A stretch of 64,000 nucleotides of DNA from SZUA-36 sp963704855 (GCA_963704855.1 CAVPHY010000010.1:124001-188000), one strand, 5' to 3'. Positions 33,776-43,370 are shown, numbered from the stretch's first letter. The notes: generated from the sequence alone by a model not told the origin. Made by a program: numbers and translations.

Positions 33776-36427
33776 CTACCCCAATATCTCCTCACATAAT
33801 GCCTGCGTGGTAAGGGGTAATGACAAGGTTCCAAGCTCGGTGTCATCCACCAGGGTAGCTTGCAAGCGGGCGTGCATAAGTTGTTCGTAAGCGCTGTCCA
33901 GTATTTTGAGGGTGCTGGCGTTTATCCAGCCGCAATCGTGCAGTGCTTTCAACTGGGAGCCAAGCTGTGTAGACCCGATCACCCCGGGATGGTTTTCAGC
34001 GTTGAGCAATAAACCCAGTTGCACCACGAACTCGATATCCAGTAAGCCTCCGCGGCCATGTTTGAGAGGATTGGTGTCGCCGTGTTCGGCACGTATCCGC
34101 TCACGCATATTGCGCACTTCGGTTTTGACCAAGGTTTTATCCCGTACCGTCGTGAGCACCTCCTGGCGGATTGCTGAAAAATCTTCAGCGGTTTGCGTAT
34201 CACCGGCAACCGGCCTGGCGCGTGTCAACGCCTGCAACTCCCATACCCAGGCTTCTTCCTGCTGGTAGCGTCTGAAGGCATCCACGCTCGAGACCAGCAA
34301 CCCGGCCCTGCCGTTGGGTCGTAGCCTGGCGTCGGTACTATACAGACGTCCGGACGGGGTGGTCGCCGACATAAAGCTGAGCATGCGGCGCGCGACGTTC
34401 GTATGGTAACGCTCGGCCGAGAGCGGGCGGTCGCCATCGGATGCCCCTTTAACGGGCTGGTACAAAAAAATCAGGTCCAGGTCGGAATCAAAACCCAGCG
34501 CCGAGGCGCCGAGACTGCCATAGGCGATGACGGCGAGCCCGGGGCCCGGTAGTCGACCATGGCGCTCCTCCATTTCACGTTCTGATAAAAACAACACGGC
34601 CTGCACCAGATTTTGCGCAAGCTGGCTCAATACAACGCTGGCTTCAAAAGCCGAAATCGTTGATTTCAGTACCGCCACCGCAATCCGCAGGCTGATCATC
34701 TGTTTGACGTAGTTCAGATCCTGCAGGCTTGTTTCGGTATCCTCAAAGCCATTCAAAACCCGTTGAACACCGGCCTGAATATCCTTTTTTGTGGGTGGAT
34801 AGGCGCCAAGGCTGGGGTCTATCAACTCGTCCAGCAATGCCGGGTAGCGGGTTACGGCCTCGGCGACACGTTTGCTGGTGGCAAACAGTTCCAGCATGCG
34901 TTTGCTGGCGCCCGGATTCTGTACGAGTAGCGACAGGTACGCACTACGCCTGCAAATCGAAGAAACCAGGTCGAGGACACGGTTGACGATCGCATCGTCC
35001 GCTGACATGGCGTTGAACTGCTCCAGCAATAAAGGCATAAACTGGTCGAGACGTTGGGATGCGCGCTGGCTCAGCGATAACCGGTTCAGTCGTTTGACAA
35101 AGCCGGACAGGGGCTCCCGGTTCGCGACATCCTGGCCTAGCTCGCGGTTGGTATTACGCATTCTATGCCAGCGGGCATTCCAGGGATTTGTTTCATCGAC
35201 GGTTTCGGCTGGTTGAGGCAGGCTTCTTTCAAACAGGGTCTGAACCCTGTTTCGGACCTGCTCGAGCGCGACCTGGAAATCCGGCATATTCGCAAAACCC
35301 ATGGCCCGGGCGACCCTCAAGCCATCTTCACCTGCTGGCACCCGGTGGGTTTGTTGATCGTGTAAGGCCTGGATACGGTTTTCTGTTCTGCGCAAAAACC
35401 GGTAAGCGGCCAGTATTTCTGAAACCGTCTCCTCCGGCAGAATCTTCAGCTTGTTTAAACCGGCTGCGGCCCTGAATATCTCGGGTGTTTGTAGATCGGG
35501 TTCGCGGCCGCCGCGCAGTAGCTGGAAGGTCTGCACCAGGAATTCGATCTCGCGTATACCACCCGGGCCGCGTTTGATGTCGTCCAGGCGGTCTTTCCGC
35601 AAGGCGTCTTCGCGGACGTTTGCATGCATGACCCGCAGGGCTTCAATGGCTCCGAAATCGATGTAACGACGGTAAACAAAAGGTTTCAATATACCCAGCA
35701 ACTGGTCGCCGGCAACAATATCGCCCGCGACGGCGCGCGCCTTGATCAATGCATAACGCTCCCAGTCCCGCCCCTCGCGTTGATAATATTGTTCAAGTGC
35801 AGCAAAACTGCTGACCAGGGGCCCGGAATCCCCAAAAGGCCTCAGGCGGGTATCCACCCGGAAACAGAAGCCATCGGCAGTTATCTCGGACAGGCTGCGT
35901 ATGATGCTGCGGGCCAGGCGTGTAAAAAACTGTTCATTGGCCAGCCCGCGGCGACCATCGCAGACACCCTGTTCCGGATAACAGAAAATAATATCAATGT
36001 CAGATGACAGGTTAAGTTCATAGCCACCCAGTTTACCGAGTCCAATGACAATCAGTTTCTGAGCTTCACCTTCCGGACTTCGCGGAACACCGAGCTTTTC
36101 CTCGAGCTCCCGGGTGTGGTGGCTGATGGCGGCCTGCAGGCAAACGTCGGCGAGCGTGCTCAGATCGGCGAGGATTTCATCCACCGGGGCAAGTTCGTTC
36201 AGGTCACGCCAGATCAGACGCATCATTTCCCTGTTGCGAAACTGGCGTAATGCAGGCTCAAGCCCTTTTTCTTCAATGCCTGATGCCAGTTGGGCGGCAC
36301 TGGGGGGACTCGTGTTTTCCAATCGGCCGGAAGTACTCAAATCTTCAAGCCAATCGGGGTGGCGGTTTACCAACTGGTTCAGAAAAGGGCTGAATTCGAG
36401 AACATTGCGTTGACTGCTTGAAGACAT
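33776..36427 (-). CDS. glnE: bifunctional glutamine synthetase adenylyltransferase/deadenylase
   Basis: An 883-residue GlnE with both nucleotidyltransferase domains. The N-terminal deadenylase has GLGKLGGYELNLSSDIDIIF (about 150-170), and the C-terminal adenylylase has AYGSLGASALGFDSDLDLIFLY (about 640-660). Both Asp-x-Asp metal sites are intact, as is GGIREIEFLVQTFQLLRGGRE. It is somewhat shorter than E. coli GlnE, mainly at the N-terminus. It tunes glutamine synthetase to nitrogen status under PII control. Confidence 0.96.
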   Translation of the reverse strand: MSSSSQRNVLEFSPFLNQLVNRHPDWLEDLSTSGRLENTSPPSAAQLASGIEEKGLEPALRQFRNREMMRLIWRDLNELAPVDEILADLSTLADVCLQAAISHHTRELEEKLGVPRSPEGEAQKLIVIGLGKLGGYELNLSSDIDIIFCYPEQGVCDGRRGLANEQFFTRLARSIIRSLSEITADGFCFRVDTRLRPFGDSGPLVSSFAALEQYYQREGRDWERYALIKARAVAGDIVAGDQLLGILKPFVYRRYIDFGAIEALRVMHANVREDALRKDRLDDIKRGPGGIREIEFLVQTFQLLRGGREPDLQTPEIFRAAAGLNKLKILPEETVSEILAAYRFLRRTENRIQALHDQQTHRVPAGEDGLRVARAMGFANMPDFQVALEQVRNRVQTLFERSLPQPAETVDETNPWNARWHRMRNTNRELGQDVANREPLSGFVKRLNRLSLSQRASQRLDQFMPLLLEQFNAMSADDAIVNRVLDLVSSICRRSAYLSLLVQNPGASKRMLELFATSKRVAEAVTRYPALLDELIDPSLGAYPPTKKDIQAGVQRVLNGFEDTETSLQDLNYVKQMISLRIAVAVLKSTISAFEASVVLSQLAQNLVQAVLFLSEREMEERHGRLPGPGLAVIAYGSLGASALGFDSDLDLIFLYQPVKGASDGDRPLSAERYHTNVARRMLSFMSATTPSGRLYSTDARLRPNGRAGLLVSSVDAFRRYQQEEAWVWELQALTRARPVAGDTQTAEDFSAIRQEVLTTVRDKTLVKTEVRNMRERIRAEHGDTNPLKHGRGGLLDIEFVVQLGLLLNAENHPGVIGSTQLGSQLKALHDCGWINASTLKILDSAYEQLMHARLQATLVDDTELGTLSLPLTTQALCEEILG

Positions 36428-36457
36428 GGATAGAGTATAGCCGTGTTTGCAGATGAG

Positions 36458-37801
36458 CTAGCCGACGGTGATTGGCCGGTTGAAAAAATCGAAGAAGAAA
36501 TAGAATACCAGGCTGGACATGATCAACGTCACCAGCATCGCTGGAGTACCTTTGCGAAACCAGAGGCCAGGCGTGATGGCTAAGGACGGATCGTTTTCCC
36601 GTTTTGCCAGTCTTTCTGAAATCGTTACGATATAGACATTGGCGGTAGAGCCGATATGGGTACCATTTCCGCCCATACCCACACCAACAGCGAGCGCCCA
36701 CCACAGCGGCGTCACGTTTATCGCCTGTTGTTCCAGTCCGAGCAGGATCGGTATCATCGCGGCGGTGAATGGGATGTTGTCAATTGCAGCCGATAGAATG
36801 GCAGCAGACCACAGCAGCACCAGCGTCGCGGTCAATAAGTCTTGCTGAATCAAAGGTGTAATGAAGTGACCAAGGTGACGTAGAAATCCACTTTGTTCCA
36901 CACCACCAACCACGATGAACAGGCAGATAAAGAAAATCAGGAGCGGAAACTCAACATCCTTCATGGCGTGATCCATTTCAACGTTGCGTGCGAGGAACAA
37001 CAGGGTGGTCAGACCGGTGAGTGAGACCATCCAGGGCTGCCAATGGATCTGGTGGTGAATGACGAACAACACCACCATGAAGCCCAGCACGCACAGACTC
37101 TGGTACCAGAGTTTGCGGTCAACATACCTGGCCTTTTCAGCAAATCCTGCTTCCGGTGCGACCGTCAGTTCCGGTTTTACCGCCAGTTCCTTTTGAAACA
37201 GGAACTTCAGTGTTATCAGGATGCTTATCCAGGCGACAAAAACGATACCGCCCATGTGGTAAATAAAGGCATTGAAACTGATGTCCTTTGCTGAGCCTAT
37301 CATCAGGTTGGGTGGGTCTCCGATCAGGGTCGCCACGCCACCGGTATTGGACAGCAGGGCTGCTGCCAACAGGAACGGGATCGGTGAGACTTTCATGGAC
37401 CTCGCTACGAGGATGATGAGCGGTCCGAAAATAACCACCGTGGTTACGTTGTCGAGTAAAAGGGAAAGCGCCGTGACCGCCGAACCCAGCAAGCAGAGCA
37501 ACAGGAAAAGACGCCCTTTACTGACCCTGGCCATGTAGGCGGCCATCGCATGGAAACCCCCGGTTGGAATCATGATCGAAACGATGGCCATCATGCAGCC
37601 CAACAGGAACACGACATTCCAGTCAACCGCATGAACTGCGAGGGACGGGGTATAGAAATCGTAAAACTGTCCCACCATGATCATGATTAGTGCGCCCAGC
37701 ATGGCAAATTTCGCACGGTGAAAACCGTGCATTTTTTCAGTGAAGATACCGATAAATGTCGCGACGAGCACAACACCCGAAATAAGCATTGCGTCACTCA
37801 T
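36458..37801 (-). CDS. SLC13/ArsB-like ion transporter
   Basis: A 447-residue protein with about eleven membrane segments of the ArsB/NhaD/SLC13 superfamily. It has the paired half-sites LLDNVTTVVIFGPL and IDNIPFTAAMIPIL, with GGVATLIGDPPNLMIG and GGNGTHIGSTANVYIV, which form the ion and substrate site in this fold. The substrate is not readable; anion/Na+ transport or Na+/H+ exchange are possible. Its ATG overlaps the SulP stop by 4 bp (ATGA), so the two are co-expressed. Confidence 0.85.
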   Translation of the reverse strand: MSDAMLISGVVLVATFIGIFTEKMHGFHRAKFAMLGALIMIMVGQFYDFYTPSLAVHAVDWNVVFLLGCMMAIVSIMIPTGGFHAMAAYMARVSKGRLFLLLCLLGSAVTALSLLLDNVTTVVIFGPLIILVARSMKVSPIPFLLAAALLSNTGGVATLIGDPPNLMIGSAKDISFNAFIYHMGGIVFVAWISILITLKFLFQKELAVKPELTVAPEAGFAEKARYVDRKLWYQSLCVLGFMVVLFVIHHQIHWQPWMVSLTGLTTLLFLARNVEMDHAMKDVEFPLLIFFICLFIVVGGVEQSGFLRHLGHFITPLIQQDLLTATLVLLWSAAILSAAIDNIPFTAAMIPILLGLEQQAINVTPLWWALAVGVGMGGNGTHIGSTANVYIVTISERLAKRENDPSLAITPGLWFRKGTPAMLVTLIMSSLVFYFFFDFFNRPITVG

Positions 37802-39435
37802 GACGAGGCGTCGGTCTTCAGAAACTCGACGGCGGCCCGCAACGCCTCATTGCGGGTATCAAATCGGCTGGTATCCTTGATCAGCTTCAGGACACCGATC
37901 TGGCCCAGCACACGGGCGACGTGCGATGTCAGGCCGACTACAATCACGTGCTTTTGACCTTCGGTAGCCACCTGGATGATCTGCTCCAGCGCCAATGCAG
38001 CGCTGCCATCCACCCGCGGGACATCCTGCAGGTCGATGATCAGAAGATCATAACTGCCCACGCTGGCGAATTTCCGGGTTAATTCACTGGCCGCGCCAAA
38101 ACTGATCAGGCCGGACAGGTGCAATATCATGGCACGGCGCTCGCACTGCGCAAAAAGTGCCTTTCCTTCCGCGTCAAAAAGCTCCTCTTCATCCGGGTGT
38201 GAAACAGTCTTGATGTTTTCAACCTGTAACTCGGCCATCTCTTTCACAAAAGCCAGGCTGGCGAGCATGACACCGACCGCCACCGCGGTGATGATATTCA
38301 CAAAAACGGTCAAAGTGAGCACCACGATCATCAGGACGAAATCCACCCGCGGTGCACGGTGGATTATGCGCAGGAAGCGCCAGTCTATGACATCCAGACC
38401 CACCTTGATCAATATACCCGCGAGTGCGGCGTTTGGAATGATGGCGACCAGTGGCCCGAGACCCATGACGACGACAAAGAGTACGATGGAATGGGTTATG
38501 CCGGACAACGCTGTGAGCCCGCCGGCCTTGATATTGGTTATCGTGCGGATGGAGGCGCCGGCGCCAGGCAGTGACCCGGTCAGCCCTGCGACCATATTTC
38601 CCAGGCCCTGGCCAACAAGTTCCTTGTCCGAATCATGAAATGTCCGGGTCAGGTTATCGGCGACCAGCGAGGTCAATAAGCTGTCGATAGAGCCAAGGGC
38701 CGCCAACACGGCCGCTGACACGAGCATCTGGTTGAGCAGGGTGAAACTTATCTGCGGCACAACGAAACCGGGCAAGCCGGTGGGCACCTCCCCCAGGCGG
38801 GGCGCCCCCGCGAATAGTAATGCCAGAAGGGAGCAGGCGACCAACGCCAGCAGAGGCGAGGGCACGATACGCGCCAACCGTGCGGGGGTGCGCATAACGA
38901 TGGCGATAGCGACAATGCCGATTATTACGGCGTGAAAATTGGGCTTCTGGACATCAACCGGTAACACGGTGAGCGCATTGATCACGTTCTGCTGACTCTC
39001 ATAGCCAAGTAATGGATCCAGCTGCATGATGATCAGGATACAGCCGATGCCAGTCATGAACCCTGAAATCACAGGGTAAGGCATCAGGTTTACATAGCGG
39101 CCGAGTTTCAGATAACCGAATAAAACCTGGAAGCCGCCAGCCATAACCAATACGGTAAAACCAATAGCCGGTTCACTTGAAAACTGTGTAAATACTGATG
39201 CCGATACAATGGTCATCGGGCCTGTAGGCCCGGAAATCTGGCTCGGAGTACCACCGAACAGTGACGCGAACAGACCCACGAATATGGCGCCGTAAAGACC
39301 GGCGATCGGCCCGATCCCCGAAGCGACACCAAACGCCAGGGCCAGTGGCAGGGCGACGATAGCCGCGGTCAGACCACCATAAAGATCACCCCTGAAGTTT
39401 TCCAGGGTGATTCTATTGGGTCGAAGGCTCGACAT
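37798..39435 (-). CDS. SulP family anion transporter with STAS domain
   Basis: A 545-residue SulP (SLC26) transporter. The membrane domain opens with GDLYGGLTAAIVALPLALAFG and GLYGAIFVGLFASLFGGTPSQISGPTGPM. The C-terminal STAS domain covers about 430-545 (ILHLSGLISFGAASEL, DLLIIDLQDVPRVDGSAALAL). SulP proteins carry sulfate, bicarbonate or dicarboxylates. Coupling with an SLC13/ArsB-like gene and the sulfur genes nearby leaves sulfate or bicarbonate as candidates. Confidence 0.92.
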   Translation of the reverse strand: MSSLRPNRITLENFRGDLYGGLTAAIVALPLALAFGVASGIGPIAGLYGAIFVGLFASLFGGTPSQISGPTGPMTIVSASVFTQFSSEPAIGFTVLVMAGGFQVLFGYLKLGRYVNLMPYPVISGFMTGIGCILIIMQLDPLLGYESQQNVINALTVLPVDVQKPNFHAVIIGIVAIAIVMRTPARLARIVPSPLLALVACSLLALLFAGAPRLGEVPTGLPGFVVPQISFTLLNQMLVSAAVLAALGSIDSLLTSLVADNLTRTFHDSDKELVGQGLGNMVAGLTGSLPGAGASIRTITNIKAGGLTALSGITHSIVLFVVVMGLGPLVAIIPNAALAGILIKVGLDVIDWRFLRIIHRAPRVDFVLMIVVLTLTVFVNIITAVAVGVMLASLAFVKEMAELQVENIKTVSHPDEEELFDAEGKALFAQCERRAMILHLSGLISFGAASELTRKFASVGSYDLLIIDLQDVPRVDGSAALALEQIIQVATEGQKHVIVVGLTSHVARVLGQIGVLKLIKDTSRFDTRNEALRAAVEFLKTDASS

Positions 39436-39540
39436 ATCGGGCGGGTCTCTTTAAGCGAAATCGGTCGCTTACAATAGTCCAAAAGCAACAATAACGAAAG
39501 ACCGCGTTACAGTGGATAGCGGGGTGAAATGTTCGGCCCA

Positions 39541-39612
39541 ATAACCCCCGCTGGTTGGCGGGGGTTACTGTTCACCGGGGTTGAACTACATAAATTGCAT
39601 CATGCCGCCCAT
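39541..39612 (-). repeat. second copy of the groEL 3' end and terminator
   Basis: This stretch, downstream of the rhodanese gene, closely matches 40757-40830 at the groEL end. Both read, on the minus strand, ATGGGCGGCATGATG, then nearly identical bases through a ..CAACCC..GTGAACA.. run into a GC-rich terminator stem containing CCCCGCCAACC. The copy is in the same orientation as groEL, so the rhodanese gene lies between two direct repeats of about 70 bp. Confidence 0.75.
39543..39566 (-). terminator. terminator-like hairpin after rhodanese
   Basis: AACCCCCGC with GCGGGGGTT-type complement around a CAACCA loop on the minus strand. The T tract has decayed to TTATTGG, unlike the intact groEL copy, so activity may be weak. 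Confidence 0.5.
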
Positions 39613-39655
39613 ATTGTTCAAGGGCGGCAAAACGGCTGACTGACACCGTTTGAGG

Positions 39656-40618
39656 CTATGGGGTTTCAGTCTCCATCGGGTTGTTAAGTTCGGTGGTCCA
39701 TTCCTGCAGTGACCCCATGTAGACGGCGACGTTGGTAAAGCCGAGCCGGTTGAGGATGAATGCATCGGAGGAAGCGGCGATACCCCCACCACAATACGTG
39801 ATGGTCCGGTTGTTAAGGTCGTTGCCAAACATTGCGGACAGTTCGTCGATTGGCCGATAGTGGCCAGATTCGGTAAGCAGCGATGACGAGGGCACGTTCG
39901 AAGCGCCGGGAATGTGTCCGGGCCAGTCATAAAGGACCATCTCACCCCTGTAATGGGATTCGGGCATCGCATCGACCAGCTGAATCTTATCGTCGTTGAT
40001 GGACGCAAACACCTCGTCCCGGTAAGCGATCAACTCCGGCCGGATGTTGACTGAAAGCTGTTGTGCTGGCCGGCTGACCGCTTCGGTTGAAAGCGGTTGT
40101 TCGTTAGCGGTCCAGGCATTTAAGCCCCCATCGAGCAAAGCGGCGCGGTCGAATCCGATCCAACGCAGCATCCACCAGACCCGGGCCGCCCAGCCTGAAC
40201 CGCTGTTGTCATATAACACGACCCTGGAGTTGTCACCCACACCCAGCTCGGCCATCGCGGCACTGAATTGTTCCGCGGACGGCATGGTGAACTGGAATGG
40301 ACTGCTGGTATCGGAAAGCGCGGTTACCAGGTCTGCAAACCCGGCGGAAGGAATATGACCGGCTTCATATCCGGGCCGCCCGCTTAGAGACCTGAATCCG
40401 CCGTTCTCGTCCATCTCCACCTTGACGGTACAGTCGAGCACCACCAGGTCCGGATCATCGAGGTGCAAAGCCAGCCACTCGGCGGTCACCAGTGTCCCAA
40501 GCTTGGCGTCAACACCGACCATGTCTCCGGATTGAGCTTGCGATATCGTGCTGAAGCTCACAAAGAGCAATAAAAACATCAGGATAAAGTGTTTTTTCAT
40601 GATAAATAAGAATCGCAT
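39656..40618 (-). CDS. exported rhodanese-type sulfurtransferase
   Basis: A 320-residue two-domain rhodanese with an N-terminal signal peptide (hydrophobic about 10-24, cleavage near SQA-Q). The second domain carries the active-site loop CGGGIAA with Cys276. The first domain has no cysteine there, as in typical tandem rhodaneses. The exported form would act on thiosulfate or mercaptopyruvate-like donors in the periplasm. ATG 40618 has GGGAGGG upstream; ATG 40600 has no ribosome site. It lies between two copies of the groEL 3' end. Confidence 0.88.
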   Translation of the reverse strand: MRFLFIMKKHFILMFLLLFVSFSTISQAQSGDMVGVDAKLGTLVTAEWLALHLDDPDLVVLDCTVKVEMDENGGFRSLSGRPGYEAGHIPSAGFADLVTALSDTSSPFQFTMPSAEQFSAAMAELGVGDNSRVVLYDNSGSGWAARVWWMLRWIGFDRAALLDGGLNAWTANEQPLSTEAVSRPAQQLSVNIRPELIAYRDEVFASINDDKIQLVDAMPESHYRGEMVLYDWPGHIPGASNVPSSSLLTESGHYRPIDELSAMFGNDLNNRTITYCGGGIAASSDAFILNRLGFTNVAVYMGSLQEWTTELNNPMETETP

Positions 40619-40753
40619 AATCCCTCCCGGATTCGGTCTGTCAAATGAATGGCGGGCATTACGAAGCCATCAACCCTGCCCAGGTTAAAGTATATGTTGC
40701 CCAGCCGTTCACGGCGTGTGCGGTAAGTCATCCGTTGAGAGAAGTGAGGTTCC

Positions 40754-40783
40754 AAAAAAAAACCCCACCGGTTGGCGGGGTTT
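40754..40783 (-). terminator. intrinsic terminator of groES-groEL
   Basis: AAACCCC-GCC-AACC-GGT-GGGGTTT hairpin on the minus strand followed by a run of about nine T. Confidence 0.88.
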
Positions 40784-40811
40784 CTTGTTCACACGGGTTG
40801 AAACTACATGA

Positions 40812-42464
40812 TTACATCATGCCGCCCATACCACCCATACCGCCCATACCGCCGCCCATGCCGCCACCCATATCAGGTGCGTCGTCCTTGGGTGCATCAG
40901 CAACCATGGCTTCGGTGGTGATCATCAGACCGGCAATGGAGGCCGCATTCTGCAGTGCAGAACGGGTCACCTTGGTCGGGTCCAGGATACCGGCCTCGAT
41001 CATATCTGTATACTCACCGGTTGCTGCATTGTAACCATAGTTGCCTTTACCCAGTTTTACGTTGTTCAGTACAACGGAGCCTTCGGCGCCGGCGTTGTGG
41101 ACGATCTGGCGTAATGGCTCTTCCATGGCCCGGCAGGCGATGGTGATACCCACGTTCTGATCTTCGTTGTCACCGCGCAAGTCTTTGAGTGACTCCAGTG
41201 CGCGAACCAGGGCAACACCGCCGCCCGGTACGACACCTTCTTCAACCGCTGCACGGGTGGCGTGCAGGGCATCTTCAACGCGGGCTTTCTTTTCTTTCAT
41301 TTCGACTTCGGTTGCTGCACCCACCTTGATAACCGCAACACCGCCGGCCAGCTTGGCAACGCGTTCCTGCAGCTTTTCACGATCATAGTCGGAAGTGGCT
41401 TCCTCGATCTGGGCACGCACCTGGTTGACACGGCTGGAAATCGCTTCACTGCTGCCAGCGCCGTCAATGATTGTCGTGTTTTCCTTGGTGATCTGGATTT
41501 TCTTGGCAGAGCCCAGTTCCTGAAGCGTGGCTTTTTCGAGTGAAAGACCAACTTCTTCTGCGATTACGGTTGCACCGGTCAGCACGGCGATGTCTTCCAG
41601 CATGGCTTTACGGCGGTCGCCGAAGCCAGGAGCCTTGACGGCACAAACCTTGACGATACCGCGGATGGAGTTAACCACCAGCGTAGCCAGGGCTTCGCCT
41701 TCGACATCTTCAGCGACGATCAGCAACGGGTTGCCGGACTTGGCGACGGCTTCGAGCACCGGCAGCAGGTCACGGACATTGCTGATTTTCTTGTCATGCA
41801 GCAGGATGTAGGGGTTTTCCAGTTCAACGCTCATGGTCGACTGGTCATTGATGAAGTAAGGTGACAGGTAACCACGGTCAAACTGCATACCTTCAACCAC
41901 GTCCAGTTCATTGGACAGGCCGGACGCGTCTTCAACGGTGATAACGCCTTCTTTGCCAACCTTGTTCATGGCTTCTGCAATCAACTCACCGATTTCAGTA
42001 TCGGAGTTGGCAGAAATAGAGCCAACCTGGGCGATTGCCTTGTTGTCGGTACAGGGTGTTGAAAGGTCGTGCAGTTTTAAAACTGCAGCAGCAACGGCCT
42101 TATCCAGACCGCGCTTCAGATCCATCGGGTTCATACCGGCTGCAACAGCTTTCAAACCCTCACGCAACATGGCCTGGGCCAGTACGGTTGCAGTGGTGGT
42201 GCCGTCACCGGCGACGTCAGAGGTCTTGGAAGCAACTTCCTTGACCATCTGCGCACCCATGTTTTCAAACTTGTTTTCCAGCTCGATTTCTTTAGCCACG
42301 GAAACACCATCTTTGGTGACGGTCGGAGAACCAAAGCTTTTTTCCAGCACCACATTACGACCTTTGGGGCCCAGTGTTATCTTGACCGCATCGGCCAGAA
42401 CGTTAACACCGCGCATCATCTTGCTGCGGGCGTCTTCGCCAAAACGTACATCTTTTGCACTCAT
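40812..42464 (-). CDS. groEL: chaperonin GroEL (60 kDa)
   Basis: A 550-residue GroEL. It begins SAKDVRFGEDARSKMM, has the ATP-binding GPKGRNVVLEKSFG and AGDGTTTATVLAQAM, and ends in the Gly-Met tail (GGMGGMGGMGGMM). It forms the double-ring folding chamber with GroES, 40 bp upstream. Only one groEL gene is visible, but its 3' end recurs downstream of the neighbouring rhodanese gene. Confidence 0.98.
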   Translation of the reverse strand: MSAKDVRFGEDARSKMMRGVNVLADAVKITLGPKGRNVVLEKSFGSPTVTKDGVSVAKEIELENKFENMGAQMVKEVASKTSDVAGDGTTTATVLAQAMLREGLKAVAAGMNPMDLKRGLDKAVAAAVLKLHDLSTPCTDNKAIAQVGSISANSDTEIGELIAEAMNKVGKEGVITVEDASGLSNELDVVEGMQFDRGYLSPYFINDQSTMSVELENPYILLHDKKISNVRDLLPVLEAVAKSGNPLLIVAEDVEGEALATLVVNSIRGIVKVCAVKAPGFGDRRKAMLEDIAVLTGATVIAEEVGLSLEKATLQELGSAKKIQITKENTTIIDGAGSSEAISSRVNQVRAQIEEATSDYDREKLQERVAKLAGGVAVIKVGAATEVEMKEKKARVEDALHATRAAVEEGVVPGGGVALVRALESLKDLRGDNEDQNVGITIACRAMEEPLRQIVHNAGAEGSVVLNNVKLGKGNYGYNAATGEYTDMIEAGILDPTKVTRSALQNAASIAGLMITTEAMVADAPKDDAPDMGGGMGGGMGGMGGMGGMM

Positions 42465-42504
42465 TGTCTATTCCTCAATTCGTTCAATAACTTGAAAGCG
42501 GTTA

Positions 42505-42795
42505 TTACTTTTCGATAACCGCCATAATGTCTTCTTCGCGCATGACGAGCAGTTCTTCGCCATCCACCTTTACTTCTGTTCCCGCATATTTGCCGAACAG
42601 GACGGTATCGCCAACGCTGATATCCAGCGCGCGTTTGTCGCCGTTTTCGAGAATCTTGCCATTACCTACCGCAAGCACCTGGCCGCGGACCGGTTTTTCT
42701 GTAGCTGAGTCAGGAATAACGATGCCGCCAGAGGACATACGTTCTTCTTCCATACGTTTCACAATCACACGATCATGTAGAGGACGGAGTTTCAT
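42505..42795 (-). CDS. groES: co-chaperonin GroES (10 kDa)
   Basis: A 96-residue GroES starting MKLRPLHDRVIVKRM, with the mobile loop EEERMSSGGIVIPDSA (about 16-31) and GDTVLFGKYAGTEVKVDGEELLVMREEDI. It caps GroEL. Preceded by GGGAG and by a sigma32-type promoter about 120 bp upstream. Confidence 0.98.
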   Translation of the reverse strand: MKLRPLHDRVIVKRMEEERMSSGGIVIPDSATEKPVRGQVLAVGNGKILENGDKRALDISVGDTVLFGKYAGTEVKVDGEELLVMREEDIMAVIEK

Positions 42796-42838
42796 CGGAA
42801 TTTCTCCCTAAATTTAAGTCAATTAATTGAACATTAAA

Positions 42839-42861
42839 CCGCAACGGTCAAACCGTTACGG
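42839..42861. repeat. hairpin in groES leader
   Basis: CCGCAACGG-TCAAA-CCGTTACGG: 9-bp stem with one G-T/A-C position and a 5-nt loop, between the promoter and groES. It could modulate the leader RNA or bind a regulator. It is not the CIRCE element. Confidence 0.5.
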
Positions 42862-42915
42862 ACTGTTTGTTACCTGTGGACCCATCAAGACTTGTAGTCC
42901 GCAGCCTGCCAGCAG

Positions 42916-42944
42916 AGTTGGGGATATGACGGGTTCTTTTCAAG
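42916..42944 (-). promoter_or_regulatory. sigma32-type heat-shock promoter of groESL
   Basis: On the minus strand CTTGAA is followed after 15 bp by CCCCAACT, close to the heat-shock consensus CTTGAAA-N-CCCCATNT. Transcription would start about 110 nt before groES. Confidence 0.7.
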
Positions 42945-43019
42945 GGGATCGGGATTTGTTTTTTTTCCGCTGAAAAAAAATCAGCTTCAATAAAGTGCGC
43001 AGAAGTGGGAAAGCTGACC

Positions 43020-43370
43020 TTATTCGCGTGCCTGGGCGCAACTGATACAAAGCCTGACGGCAGGGTTTGCCGCAAGCCGCCCCGGGCTGATGAGTTCCCC
43101 ACACTCGAAGCAATCTCCGAAGTCACCGCCCTCGATTCGTTTGAGCGCCGCCTCGATCTCCAACAAATACTGCCGCCGCCGGCGACCGGTCTCCACCGAC
43201 ATGGCCTGTGCCTGCATGGCATCCATGCGTGATAAGCGGCCGACCCGGGCCTGGTCAAGCTCGACAATATCTTCAGCGTGCTGGCCGGTTTCTCCTGCCT
43301 GGAGCAGCTCCTGTTTCTGTTTCTCCAGTTTTATCCGGAAGCGTTGCAAATCCTGTTGTGACAGGTTCAT
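43020..43370 (-). CDS. DksA/TraR family zinc-finger protein
   Basis: A 116-residue DksA/TraR-like protein: N-terminal coiled coil (about 5-80) and a C4 zinc finger formed by Cys87, Cys90, Cys108 and Cys111 (CFECGELI, then LCISC). Such proteins bind RNA polymerase through the secondary channel and alter promoter response with or without ppGpp. It is shorter than canonical DksA. It is divergent from the second ECF sigma operon. Confidence 0.9.
   Translation of the reverse strand: MNLSQQDLQRFRIKLEKQKQELLQAGETGQHAEDIVELDQARVGRLSRMDAMQAQAMSVETGRRRRQYLLEIEAALKRIEGGDFGDCFECGELISPGRLAANPAVRLCISCAQARE

Noticed and set aside
42839..42861. CIRCE element before groES
   Set aside because: The inverted repeat does not match the CIRCE sequence (TTAGCACTC-N9-GAGTGCTAA).
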